A DNA stretch of 64,000 bases from contig NZ_PVTP01000012.1 in the NCBI RefSeq assembly GCF_003003285.1, forward strand, positions 1-64,000, given 5' to 3'. The translations under genes and the position numbers were made by a program. This DNA comes from Yoonia maritima. Lineage in GTDB: Bacteria > Pseudomonadota > Alphaproteobacteria > Rhodobacterales > Rhodobacteraceae. The notes beneath the pieces are model-generated. The model was not told the DNA's origin and ran no database searches. It worked only from the letters and a program-made list of their open reading frames with translations. Positions 56,340 to 64,000 of this stretch are shown piece after piece; position 1 is the stretch's first letter, and every line of letters starts with the position of its first letter.

Positions 56340-57206
56340 ATGATCTTAACGACACTCATCCTCGGCCTTGTGCTGGGCAGCACTTATGCCCTTCTCGCGC
56401 TTGGTCTAACACTACAATACGGGATCGCTAGGATCATGAATTTGGCCTATGGCGAGCTTACCCTCGTTGGCGCATTCGTCCTCGTTGCAGTATTTCAACA
56501 GCTCGGATTATCTCCACTCATCGCGATGATACTGATCGCGCCTGCGGGCTATGCGCTTGGGTGGTTCCTCTATCAGGGTATGATGCGCCCATTGGTTAAG
56601 CGGTCAGGTGCGCGCGGCCGACTCGAGGTCGATAGTATCCTTGCCACCTTTGGGCTGCTGTTCCTGATCCAGGGCATTTTGCTGATGTTGTTCGGCGCAA
56701 ATTTCACCTCAATTTCCTACCTCGATCGGGGCGTGAATGTTCTTGGCGTGTCTGTCGCACTGAACCGGCTGATTGCATTTGGCATATGTGTTGTTGCTGG
56801 CGGCGCATTGGTTCTAGCGCTCGCAAAAACACGCTGGGGCCTGATCATGCGTGCAGTCGCGTTAACACCCGGCTCTGCACCGCTTGTTGGTATCGATGTG
56901 AACAAGGTCGCGCGACAAGGGTTTGCGTTGGGAACAGCGCTTGCTGTCGTCGCGGGTGCATCCATTGCTATGTATCAAACGTTCTCGGCTACTGACGGCG
57001 TCGTGTTCACCATGAAGGCCCTCGTGATTGTCATCATGGGCGGGGTTGGAAATGTTAAAGGCGCGTTGGTTGCAGGCATCGCATTGGGATTGCTTGAGAC
57101 ATTCGTCGCAACCGCAATTGATCCCGGCCTGACCCTAGCAGCCACATTTGCAATCTTCTTGGTCGTCCTTTTGTGGCGCCCGCAAGGCCTGTTCGGAGCA
57201 CGCTGA
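56340..57206 (+). CDS. livH: Branched-chain-type ABC permease LivH
   Basis: This 288-aa membrane protein has about eight hydrophobic segments and LivH motifs: LGLVLGSTYALLALGLTLQYG, RIMNLAYGELTLVGAF and VVIMGGVGNVKGALVAGIALG. With LivM it forms the membrane channel of the importer. It ends one base before livM. Confidence 0.9.
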   Translation: MILTTLILGLVLGSTYALLALGLTLQYGIARIMNLAYGELTLVGAFVLVAVFQQLGLSPLIAMILIAPAGYALGWFLYQGMMRPLVKRSGARGRLEVDSILATFGLLFLIQGILLMLFGANFTSISYLDRGVNVLGVSVALNRLIAFGICVVAGGALVLALAKTRWGLIMRAVALTPGSAPLVGIDVNKVARQGFALGTALAVVAGASIAMYQTFSATDGVVFTMKALVIVIMGGVGNVKGALVAGIALGLLETFVATAIDPGLTLAATFAIFLVVLLWRPQGLFGAR

Positions 57207-57207
57207 T

Positions 57208-58119
57208 ATGACCAAACTCATCATTCCTCTCCTCGCTCTCGTTGCGCTGGCTTTTGCGCCCAATTTCGTCTCGGCCTATGGGCTTGGCCTGCTTATCGGT
57301 GCTGCGACTTATGTGACCCTCGCCTCTGCTTGGGCGCTGTTTTCTGGACACACGCATTATGTGTCGCTTGCAACGGTCGCGTTTTACGGGACAGGTGCAT
57401 ATTGCATGGCCGTCCTGAACGAGGCGCTACCCTATTGGGCTGTTCTGCTGTGCGCTGGCGGCATTGGCGCCACGATGGCAGCCTTGGTTGGCCTGTCAAC
57501 GCTGCGCCTTCAGGGCGTCTATTTCGTGATCTTCAGCTTTGGCTTGGCGGAACTCGTTAGGCAGCTGATCACCTGGTACGAAGTTAACGTTACAGGCACG
57601 CTGGGTCGCTATATCTTCCTCGATATCTCGGCACGCGATATCTATTGGCAAATGCTAGCACTAGGTGCCGCAACCATCGCACTAACGGCATGGATACATC
57701 GGTCACGGCTTGGCATGGCACTACGCGTTATCGGTGACGACGAAGCCGTCGCAGCACATTCCGGCATCAATCTTGCACGCGTCAAACTGATCGCATTCGT
57801 GTTGTCAGCGGTCATCCTAACGCTGGCAGGTGCAATAACTTCGCCACGCTATGTCTATGTAGAACCCGCAATTGTATTCAATCCAACGGTCAGCTTTCTG
57901 ACAGTGATCATGGCGTTGCTCGGTGGGGCAAATCGGTTGTGGGGACCGGCGCTTGGGGCTGTCCCGCTGTTTCTGGTGTTCGAGTGGCTATCTACCAACT
58001 TCCCCGACAGCTACCCGATCTTCATGGGGCTGTTGTTCATCGGCGTCGTTTTCCTACTTCCAGACGGCATACTTGCAGGCATTGAAAAACTACGCGCGCG
58101 TCGAAAGGTCCAGTCATGA
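57208..58119 (+). CDS. livM: Branched-chain-type ABC permease LivM
   Basis: This 303-aa membrane protein has the LivM start PLLALVALAFAPNFVSAYGLGL, the LRLQGVYFVIFSFGLAELVRQL block, and AHSGINLARVKLIAFVLSA. It overlaps livG by 4 bp (ATGA). The ATG at 57208 is chosen because it gives a normal first membrane helix. Confidence 0.9.
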   Translation: MTKLIIPLLALVALAFAPNFVSAYGLGLLIGAATYVTLASAWALFSGHTHYVSLATVAFYGTGAYCMAVLNEALPYWAVLLCAGGIGATMAALVGLSTLRLQGVYFVIFSFGLAELVRQLITWYEVNVTGTLGRYIFLDISARDIYWQMLALGAATIALTAWIHRSRLGMALRVIGDDEAVAAHSGINLARVKLIAFVLSAVILTLAGAITSPRYVYVEPAIVFNPTVSFLTVIMALLGGANRLWGPALGAVPLFLVFEWLSTNFPDSYPIFMGLLFIGVVFLLPDGILAGIEKLRARRKVQS

Positions 58120-58844
58120 GCTTTCTTGCAATAGAACATGCCGTAAAGCAGTTTGGCGGATTGCGCGCTGTTGACGATGTATCATTCAGTTTGAAGCGTG
58201 GCGAAATCGTCGGGTTGCTTGGGCCAAATGGGTCTGGAAAGACAACGCTGATCAACCTGATCTCGGGCGCATTGCCTGCCAGCGCTGGAACAATCACTCT
58301 GAATGGGCAACAGCTTACGGGGTTACGCCGCGATAAGATTGCCCGTTGCGGCGTTGCGCGGACGTTTCAACTGGTACGCATTTTGCCATCGCTTACGTTG
58401 ATAGAAAACGTCAAGATCCCCGCCGTCTTTGGGCACAAGGCACATTGGGGTGCCGCAGCTGAACGTGTCGCAAAAGATGCGCTCGCGATGGTTGGCCTAT
58501 CAGAACGCGCCACAATGTCAGCCGGAGATCTAACATATATCGACCAAAAGCGATTGGAACTTGCCCGCGCACTGGCGGCCGAGCCTGAGCTACTATTGCT
58601 TGATGAATGGTTGGCAGGCCTTAACCCTACCGAGCTGGAAGAAGGCATCAAGCTGATCAGTGAGCTACGCGACAGCGGGCTAACCATTTTGATGGTCGAA
58701 CATATTATCGATGCGGTTCGCGCACTTTGTCCCCGCGTTGTCGTCATGAATTCGGGGAAACTGATCGCGGACGAACAAACAGACAAAGCGCTGACAGACC
58801 CAGCCGTTGTCACTGCCTACCTAGGAGAAGACGTCGATGCTTGA
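58116..58844 (+). CDS. livG: Branched-chain-type ABC ATPase LivG, unusual signature
   Basis: This 242-aa ATPase has Walker A LLGPNGSGKTTLIN, Walker B LLLLDEWLAGLNP and switch His in VEHIIDAV. The ABC signature, normally LSYGxQR, reads LTYIDQKRLELARAL, so the usual SGG/SYG tripeptide is TYI; the neighbouring LivF has a standard signature. It overlaps livF by 8 bp. Nucleotide hydrolysis may rely mainly on one composite site. Confidence 0.88.
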   Translation: MSFLAIEHAVKQFGGLRAVDDVSFSLKRGEIVGLLGPNGSGKTTLINLISGALPASAGTITLNGQQLTGLRRDKIARCGVARTFQLVRILPSLTLIENVKIPAVFGHKAHWGAAAERVAKDALAMVGLSERATMSAGDLTYIDQKRLELARALAAEPELLLLDEWLAGLNPTELEEGIKLISELRDSGLTILMVEHIIDAVRALCPRVVVMNSGKLIADEQTDKALTDPAVVTAYLGEDVDA

Positions 58845-59562
58845 AGTTGAGAACCTGACAGTCGCCTACGGCAAACACATCGCGTTAGACAACGCATCTA
58901 TCAGCGTTCAAGCAGGCCAGATGGTGGCAATACTGGGCGCGAATGGCGCTGGGAAATCATCATTGCTCGGGGCGATTGGTGGACGAGCGCGCCCGCAGTC
59001 AGGTGTAATTCGTTATAACGGCCAGTCCTTGCTCGACATGCCGGCCCATAAACTCGCCGAGCACGGTATTGCTCTTGTTCCCGAAGGTCGTGGAATATTC
59101 CCGGGACTAAGTGTCGAAGAAAACCTGCGGCTTGGCGCAATACCAAAGCGTGCACGCGAAGGCGCGACTGAAACCTTAGCAGAGGTCTTCAACCTTTTCC
59201 CAAAGCTGGCAGAACGGCGCGGCCAGATCGCGGGCACCATGTCTGGCGGTGAACAACAGATGGTCGCGATCGGTCGGGCGCTTATGTCCAACCCCGAAAT
59301 CTTGCTGTTGGACGAGCCGTCACTGGGGCTCGCGCCTATCGTGGTCAAAGAAGTATTCTCGGCCCTCACCCGTATCCGGGCAAAGGGTCTAACCATCGTA
59401 ATCGTAGAACAGAATGCGCGGGCGACACTCGCGCTCGCTGATTACGTCTATTTGGTCGAGGTCGGTCGGATCACCGGATCAGGCCCCGCCGAAGAAATCA
59501 AATCCAACCCTTCCGTGGAACGCGCCTTTCTTGGTGGCGCTGTCGCACCGGTAAACGCATAG
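58837..59562 (+). CDS. livF: Branched-chain-type ABC ATPase LivF
   Basis: This 241-aa ATPase has Walker A LGANGAGKSSLLG, signature TMSGGEQQMVAIGRAL, Walker B ILLLDEPSLGLAP and IVEQNARATL. It is the second energy subunit of the importer and is followed after 9 bp by the aldehyde dehydrogenase gene. Confidence 0.92.
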   Translation: MLEVENLTVAYGKHIALDNASISVQAGQMVAILGANGAGKSSLLGAIGGRARPQSGVIRYNGQSLLDMPAHKLAEHGIALVPEGRGIFPGLSVEENLRLGAIPKRAREGATETLAEVFNLFPKLAERRGQIAGTMSGGEQQMVAIGRALMSNPEILLLDEPSLGLAPIVVKEVFSALTRIRAKGLTIVIVEQNARATLALADYVYLVEVGRITGSGPAEEIKSNPSVERAFLGGAVAPVNA

Positions 59563-59571
59563 GAACGCGAT

Positions 59572-61020
59572 ATGAAAAATGTAGATCTTTTTATTGATGG
59601 CGAATACGTACCTGCAGAAGACAACCGTGTATTTACGCATAAGAACCCGGTCAGCGAAGAAATCGTCACCGAAGCTGCGGCTGCATCGCTTGCCGACGTG
59701 TCCCGCGCTGTCGATGCAGCGGCACGCGCCTTTTCGGGTTGGTCATCTACTGGCCCGGGACAACGAAGACGCGCGTTACTTGCCGCTGCAGAAAACCTAA
59801 AGGCCCGTGGCGATGACATCGTTCAGGCAATGAAAGACGAAATCGGCGCGACCGAAGCATGGGCGCGTTTCAATGTAATGCTGGCTGCAGATATGCTTGT
59901 CGAAGCAGCAGCCCTGACGACCCAGATCAAAGGCGAGATCATTCCATCTAACCGCCCGGGGTCTACTGCAATGGCCATACGCCAACCTGCTGGTGTCGTT
60001 CTTGCTATGGCGCCGTGGAATGCACCGGTAATACTTGGTGTACGATCAATCGCAACGCCGTTGGCTTGTGGCAACACCGTTGTCATGAAGACTTCTGAAC
60101 TATGTCCGCGCGTCCATGCGCTGATCATAGAAGCGGTATCTGAAGCCGGATTTCCAAAGGGCGTTTTGAACGCCATTTCAAACGCCCCAGATGAAGCCCC
60201 AAAGATCGTCGAAACACTGGTTGCACATCCCGCAATTCGGCGCGTCAATTTTACGGGCTCTACCCGCGTCGGCCGTATCATCAGCGAACTTGCTGGGCGC
60301 AACCTAAAGCCCGCGCTTCTTGAACTGGGGGGCAAGGCCCCAATGATTATTATGGAAGATGCCGACATCGATGCTGCCGTCGCTGCTGCTGGTTTTTCTG
60401 CCTATATGAACCAAGGCCAAATCTGCATGTCTACTGAACGGATTATCACCGTAGGCAGCGCTGGCGATGATTTTGTAAAAACTTTCACTACCAAAGTCGA
60501 AACACTTATCGCTGGCGATCCGCGCGACGGGACCGCGCCACTGGGATCGTTGGTGAACGTAGGGGCCGCCGACCGCGTGAAAGAACTTATCGCCGATGCC
60601 GTCGACAAAGGCGCGACGTTAATTGCGGGCGGCGGCCAAGGAACAATATTGAATGCAGCAGCACTTGATAATGTAACCCCAGAAATGCGTATTTATACTG
60701 AAGAAAGCTTTGGTCCGGTTGTCGCGATCATCCGCGCAGGATCAGCAGACGAAGCAATTCGTATCGCCAACGAAAGCGAATTCGGCCTATCGTCTGCGGT
60801 GTTTGGCCGTGATACAATGGCGGCCTTGGCGGTCGCCAAACGCATCGAAAGCGGCATTTGCCACATCAACGGCCCCACAGTCCATGACGAAGCACAAATG
60901 CCGTTTGGCGGGGTGAAAGCATCTGGATATGGGCGTTTCGGTGGATCATGGGGCATCGAGGAATTCACCGAACTACGTTGGATCACGATGCAAGATGGCC
61001 CGATCCATTATCCAATTTAG
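59572..61020 (+). CDS. NAD(P)-dependent aldehyde dehydrogenase
   Basis: This 482-aa enzyme has the cofactor motif FTGSTRVGR, the general base Glu in LLELGGKAPMII, the catalytic Cys in NQGQICMSTERI and the C-terminal EESFGPVVAIIRA and MPFGGVKASGYGRFGG. It resembles the vanillin/benzaldehyde dehydrogenase group. The neighbourhood (AraC regulator, LivKHMGF importer) suggests uptake and oxidation of an aldehyde or its precursor. The substrate is unknown. Confidence 0.88.
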   Translation: MKNVDLFIDGEYVPAEDNRVFTHKNPVSEEIVTEAAAASLADVSRAVDAAARAFSGWSSTGPGQRRRALLAAAENLKARGDDIVQAMKDEIGATEAWARFNVMLAADMLVEAAALTTQIKGEIIPSNRPGSTAMAIRQPAGVVLAMAPWNAPVILGVRSIATPLACGNTVVMKTSELCPRVHALIIEAVSEAGFPKGVLNAISNAPDEAPKIVETLVAHPAIRRVNFTGSTRVGRIISELAGRNLKPALLELGGKAPMIIMEDADIDAAVAAAGFSAYMNQGQICMSTERIITVGSAGDDFVKTFTTKVETLIAGDPRDGTAPLGSLVNVGAADRVKELIADAVDKGATLIAGGGQGTILNAAALDNVTPEMRIYTEESFGPVVAIIRAGSADEAIRIANESEFGLSSAVFGRDTMAALAVAKRIESGICHINGPTVHDEAQMPFGGVKASGYGRFGGSWGIEEFTELRWITMQDGPIHYPI

Positions 61021-61089
61021 GCGCATTCCTGTGAAAGCCACAGGTCAAAGCGGTAACAACTCAACCGGTACGGTATGAATACATGAAAC

Positions 61090-61122
61090 AAAAACGCAAC
61101 ACCTCCACAGTCTTGCGTTTTT
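61090..61122 (+). terminator. Terminator of the liv-aldehyde dehydrogenase operon
   Basis: AAAAACGCAA (61090-61099) and TTGCGTTTTT (61113-61122) pair over a 13-nt loop, with the T-run forming the end of the stem. It is 70 bp after the dehydrogenase stop and could work on both strands. Confidence 0.7.
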
Positions 61123-61153
61123 GCCATTGCACCCGATCAATACCAAGTAAATT

Positions 61154-61162
61154 AGTCGGATT
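61154..61162. promoter_or_regulatory. Half-site AGTCGGATT before the TonB receptor
   Basis: AGTCGGATT matches in 8 of 9 bases the right arm of the palindrome before hemP (ACTCGGATT). The expected left arm (61140-61148) is degenerate, with 5 of 9 matches. It lies about 90 bp before the receptor start, a plausible iron-responsive control site. Confidence 0.4.
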
Positions 61163-61250
61163 TAAATCATAGCAAGTCAATGTCTGCACATCCACCTTTT
61201 GACGCGGCCACCAGCAAGCCACCTAAAACTAAAGCTTGCAGGATACGCAC

Positions 61251-63368
61251 ATGCAAAATCAATCATACACGACCGCCACGCAACACATGTTGGTTCGATC
61301 AGGTTTAAAAATCGCTCTTTTATCCTGTACTGCGATTGCCTTTCCCGCCGCAGGTTTTGCACAAGATACTCAATCACAGATGCTGGGTACGATTACGCTT
61401 GATACCGCATCAGATGAAGAAACGGTCGTTGCGTCCAGCACGACATCCAGCAGTAAGACAGATACTGATCTTCTGGATGCCCCCGCATCCGTTTCGGTTG
61501 TCACTGCCAAAGAAGTCGAGGCACGTGGCGCACAGAATCTAGAACAAGTTCTGAGCTACACATCCGGTGTCATGGTCAACGAGTGGGGCGGCGATGACCG
61601 CTATGATGCATTCCGTATTCGTGGATTTGACCAGCTTGCCAACGGAACCTACCGCGATGGGCTACCTGTACGCGGGGAATTCTTTACCTTTGGTCGTCGC
61701 GAACCCTATGCATTTGAACGTATCGAAGTGCTAAAAGGATCGAATTCGTCACTGTTTGGTTTGAACGCGCCCGGAGGATTGGTCAACGGTGTAACAAAAC
61801 GCCCAACAGGTGAAGCTTTTGCAGAAACATATGTGACACTGGGCGAAGATCACAGCGAAGTCGGTGCCGATTTTGGCAACACATTGAACGACGACGGATC
61901 GCTGAGCTATCGCGTCACAACAAAAGTGCAAGACGGAGCCTATGGCTATGACTATTCAACAGATGATCGCCGCTATCTGGCGGTTGGTTTAACATACGCA
62001 CCTACAAATGCGACGACACTGACATTTTTGGCCGACTACAAAGAACACGACAGCGTGCCGGGTGTCGGTTTCTCCGATACGCTTGATGTCGACATTGATA
62101 CGTTCCTTGGTGAACCAGACTTTAACAAAATGGACACAGTCGAAAGCAACATCGGCTTTCAGTTTGATCACGATTTCGGTGGCGGCCTGAGCTTTGGAAG
62201 CACCGCGCGCTACATGGAATTGGATCTTACCTATGAACAAGTCTACGGCGCGACGTCTGATCCGACAGCGGCGCGTAGTGCCTTTGCCGTCGATGGGCAT
62301 AGTGAACAATTCGCAATCGATAACCGGCTTCAATACGAACGCAGTTTTGGTCGAGTAGAATCGCAAACGCTGGTCGGGCTTGAATATACTTGGTTCCAAA
62401 TGGACGAAGCATCTAAATACGGCAGCGCGTCGGGTATTGATGCAAACGATCCCAACTATTGCGGAACAGCCTGCATTACAGTGCCGGACTACATCGTCTG
62501 GGCGCCAGAGCTCAAAACAACATCATTGTATGTCCAAGAAGAACTAACATTTGATGATCGTTGGATTGCAACCTTGGGCGGGCGATATGACGTGATCGAT
62601 ATGGCGTCGAATGTCAGCTACGATGTTTATTCGGGCATCGATACGACAGTTCCTGAAGACACTGTTGAAGCATTCACAAAACGTTTTGGGCTAACTTACA
62701 AAGCAACAAACGACCTGTCGGTCTACGCAAACTATTCAGAATCCTTCCAACCAAACCTCACGAATATCTCTCTCGAGTCGCAAGAAGGCGAACAGTACGA
62801 GCTGGGCATGAAATACCGCCCCGCAGGCATGAACGCGCTGTTCACGGCATCAATCTTTGACCTGACGCAGACAAACGTGAACACACAAGTGTCGCCAACC
62901 GAAAGCCGCCAGATCGGCGAGGTCAACGTGCGCGGGCTTGAGCTGGAGACCAAAGCGGAAATCTCAAATAACTTCAGTTTGCTAAGCTCTTATGCGTATT
63001 GGGATGCCGAAATTGTCGATGATGGGATCGCCACAAACGAAGGTAACCGCCCTGCCCGACTGCCTAAACATATTGCTTCGGTCTGGGCAAACTATGCCAT
63101 CGAGGACCTAGATAGCTTGGGTGACATGAACTTTGGCCTAGGGGCACGTTTCATGGGGCAGACATTTGGAGACGACGCGAACACCACAAATGTTAAATCC
63201 TACACGGTCGTCGATGCTGCATTCGGCTATGCGGTGACGGAGAATGTCGACTTGCAGCTCAACGTGACCAACCTGTTTGATACCGAATATATGACCACAT
63301 CCTACTACGGTAGCGAATACTATGGTGACGGTCGGACGACACGCGCCACGCTCAAATACACTTGGTAA
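61251..63368 (+). CDS. TonB-dependent siderophore receptor
   Basis: This 705-aa outer membrane receptor has a signal peptide (cut near GFAQDT). The plug domain follows at about 60-190 (LDAPASVSVVTAKEVEARGA, FRIRGFDQLANGTYRDGLPV, FERIEVLKGSNSSLFG, APGGLVNGVTKRP), then a 22-strand barrel ending in an aromatic residue (ATLKYTW). The plug motifs are those of ferri-siderophore receptors. ATG at 61251 fits AGGA seven bases upstream; an in-frame TTG lies 15 bp earlier. It probably imports a siderophore with the binding protein encoded next. Confidence 0.92.
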   Translation: MQNQSYTTATQHMLVRSGLKIALLSCTAIAFPAAGFAQDTQSQMLGTITLDTASDEETVVASSTTSSSKTDTDLLDAPASVSVVTAKEVEARGAQNLEQVLSYTSGVMVNEWGGDDRYDAFRIRGFDQLANGTYRDGLPVRGEFFTFGRREPYAFERIEVLKGSNSSLFGLNAPGGLVNGVTKRPTGEAFAETYVTLGEDHSEVGADFGNTLNDDGSLSYRVTTKVQDGAYGYDYSTDDRRYLAVGLTYAPTNATTLTFLADYKEHDSVPGVGFSDTLDVDIDTFLGEPDFNKMDTVESNIGFQFDHDFGGGLSFGSTARYMELDLTYEQVYGATSDPTAARSAFAVDGHSEQFAIDNRLQYERSFGRVESQTLVGLEYTWFQMDEASKYGSASGIDANDPNYCGTACITVPDYIVWAPELKTTSLYVQEELTFDDRWIATLGGRYDVIDMASNVSYDVYSGIDTTVPEDTVEAFTKRFGLTYKATNDLSVYANYSESFQPNLTNISLESQEGEQYELGMKYRPAGMNALFTASIFDLTQTNVNTQVSPTESRQIGEVNVRGLELETKAEISNNFSLLSSYAYWDAEIVDDGIATNEGNRPARLPKHIASVWANYAIEDLDSLGDMNFGLGARFMGQTFGDDANTTNVKSYTVVDAAFGYAVTENVDLQLNVTNLFDTEYMTTSYYGSEYYGDGRTTRATLKYTW

Positions 63369-63433
63369 TGACAACAACCTTCGCCCTGCACACCGGGCGG
63401 AGGTTTCCATCTTTGCAATTGAACGGATAGCAC

Positions 63434-64000
63434 ATGCTCAAGAACAGTTTCATTTCAACGACACTGAACCGCCGCAGTTTTCTAGCAGGTACAGCAAGTG
63501 TTTTGGCTGCCCCACCTGCCCTTGCGCAAAGTACCGATCTGACGTTTCAGCACGCATATGGTGAAATAACACTGCCCGCCCCCGCAAAGCGCGTGGTTTC
63601 TTTGGGCTACAACTCGCACGATTCAATCTTGGCCTTGGGCATTGCACCCGTTGGGATCCGTTATTGGTATGGCGATTATCCTTATGGCGTTTGGCCTTGG
63701 GCGCAAGAGCATTTGGGCGATGCAAAACCTACGGTTATGACTGGCGAAGTATCTGCGGAAACAGTTGCTGGCCTTGCCCCCGATTTAATTGTCGCAAATG
63801 GGTCAGGCATATCCGAAGCAGAATACGCGCTGCTTTCACAGATCGCGCCGGTGCTTATGCATTCAGACGAATATTCTGCCTATGGAACACCTTGGGATGT
63901 TGGTCTGCGCACGATTGCGCGGGCTGTTGGTAAGTCTGATCTGGCAGAAACGATCATCGCTGATGTGCATGGAAAATTCGCTGATATTAAAGCCCGAAAT
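63434..64000 (+). CDS. Iron-siderophore ABC transporter binding protein (FecB/FepB-like), partial
   Basis: The frame runs past the window end, so only the first 189 residues are seen. It begins MLKNSFISTTLNRRSFLAGT, a Tat-type signal, and then shows periplasmic-binding motifs KRVVSLGYNSHDSILALG and ETVAGLAPDLIVANGSG. This is the FecB/FepB class (Peripla_BP_2). It follows the receptor gene by 65 bp, and permease and ATPase genes are likely beyond the window. Confidence 0.85.
   Translation, partial: MLKNSFISTTLNRRSFLAGTASVLAAPPALAQSTDLTFQHAYGEITLPAPAKRVVSLGYNSHDSILALGIAPVGIRYWYGDYPYGVWPWAQEHLGDAKPTVMTGEVSAETVAGLAPDLIVANGSGISEAEYALLSQIAPVLMHSDEYSAYGTPWDVGLRTIARAVGKSDLAETIIADVHGKFADIKARN

Overview
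This window looks like a chromosomal segment of a marine-type alphaproteobacterium of the order Rhodobacterales (Roseobacter group). The support is indirect but consistent: short-form hisG with hisZ and hisS, a class II (B12-dependent) ribonucleotide reductase alongside cobQ, tolC next to a protein-L-isoaspartate methyltransferase, DUF1489 and DUF1289 genes, a Hint-domain protein of the kind common in this order, and an Irr-type iron control element. No rRNA, tRNA or CRISPR array was found.

Region 1 (1-10.6 kb) is an accessory island. It opens with an IS3-family remnant fused to an IS66 remnant. A small helix-turn-helix gene (1042-1422) is divergent from a three-gene operon made of a serine recombinase and two different ParB/RepB-like proteins (1510-4861), followed by a GC-rich, hairpin-rich non-coding stretch. 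On the other strand lies a large SF1 helicase fused to a C-terminal phospholipase D-type nuclease domain, the architecture of a type II Mokosh anti-phage protein. Next come a 68-aa orphan gene and a TniQ-like protein lacking its N-terminal half.

Region 2 (10.6-22.2 kb) is a complete-looking D-apiose/D-apionate catabolic locus: a ribose-type ABC importer with a DUF2291 lipoprotein, a dehydrogenase (ApsD), a lactonase (ApnL), an oxidoisomerase (ApnO), a DUF1537 kinase (OiaK) and a RuBisCO-like protein, with a GntR/FCD regulator. A 12-bp motif, TTG(A/T)CAAC(A/T)GGT, occurs once in front of each of the three transcription units and is the likely operator.

Region 3 (22.2-47 kb) is mostly housekeeping: nrdJ, DUF1489, a PLP decarboxylase, hisG-hisZ-hisS, slyX, a Hint-domain protein, dnaE, a class V aminotransferase, an MsbA-like exporter, ygfZ, efp, cobQ, tolC and pcm, with several proteins of unknown function.

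Region 4 (47-54 kb) is an iron-related cluster: DUF1513, two imelysins, a di-haem oxidoreductase, dps with a perfect Irr box, DUF1289, hemP and a previously overlooked 54-aa gene translationally coupled to hemP. Region 5 (54-61 kb) has an AraC regulator divergent from a branched-chain-type ABC importer and an aldehyde dehydrogenase, probably an uptake-plus-oxidation unit for an unknown aldehyde or its precursor. Region 6 (61-64 kb) begins a siderophore locus with a TonB-dependent receptor and a Tat-exported FecB/FepB-like binding protein cut by the window end.
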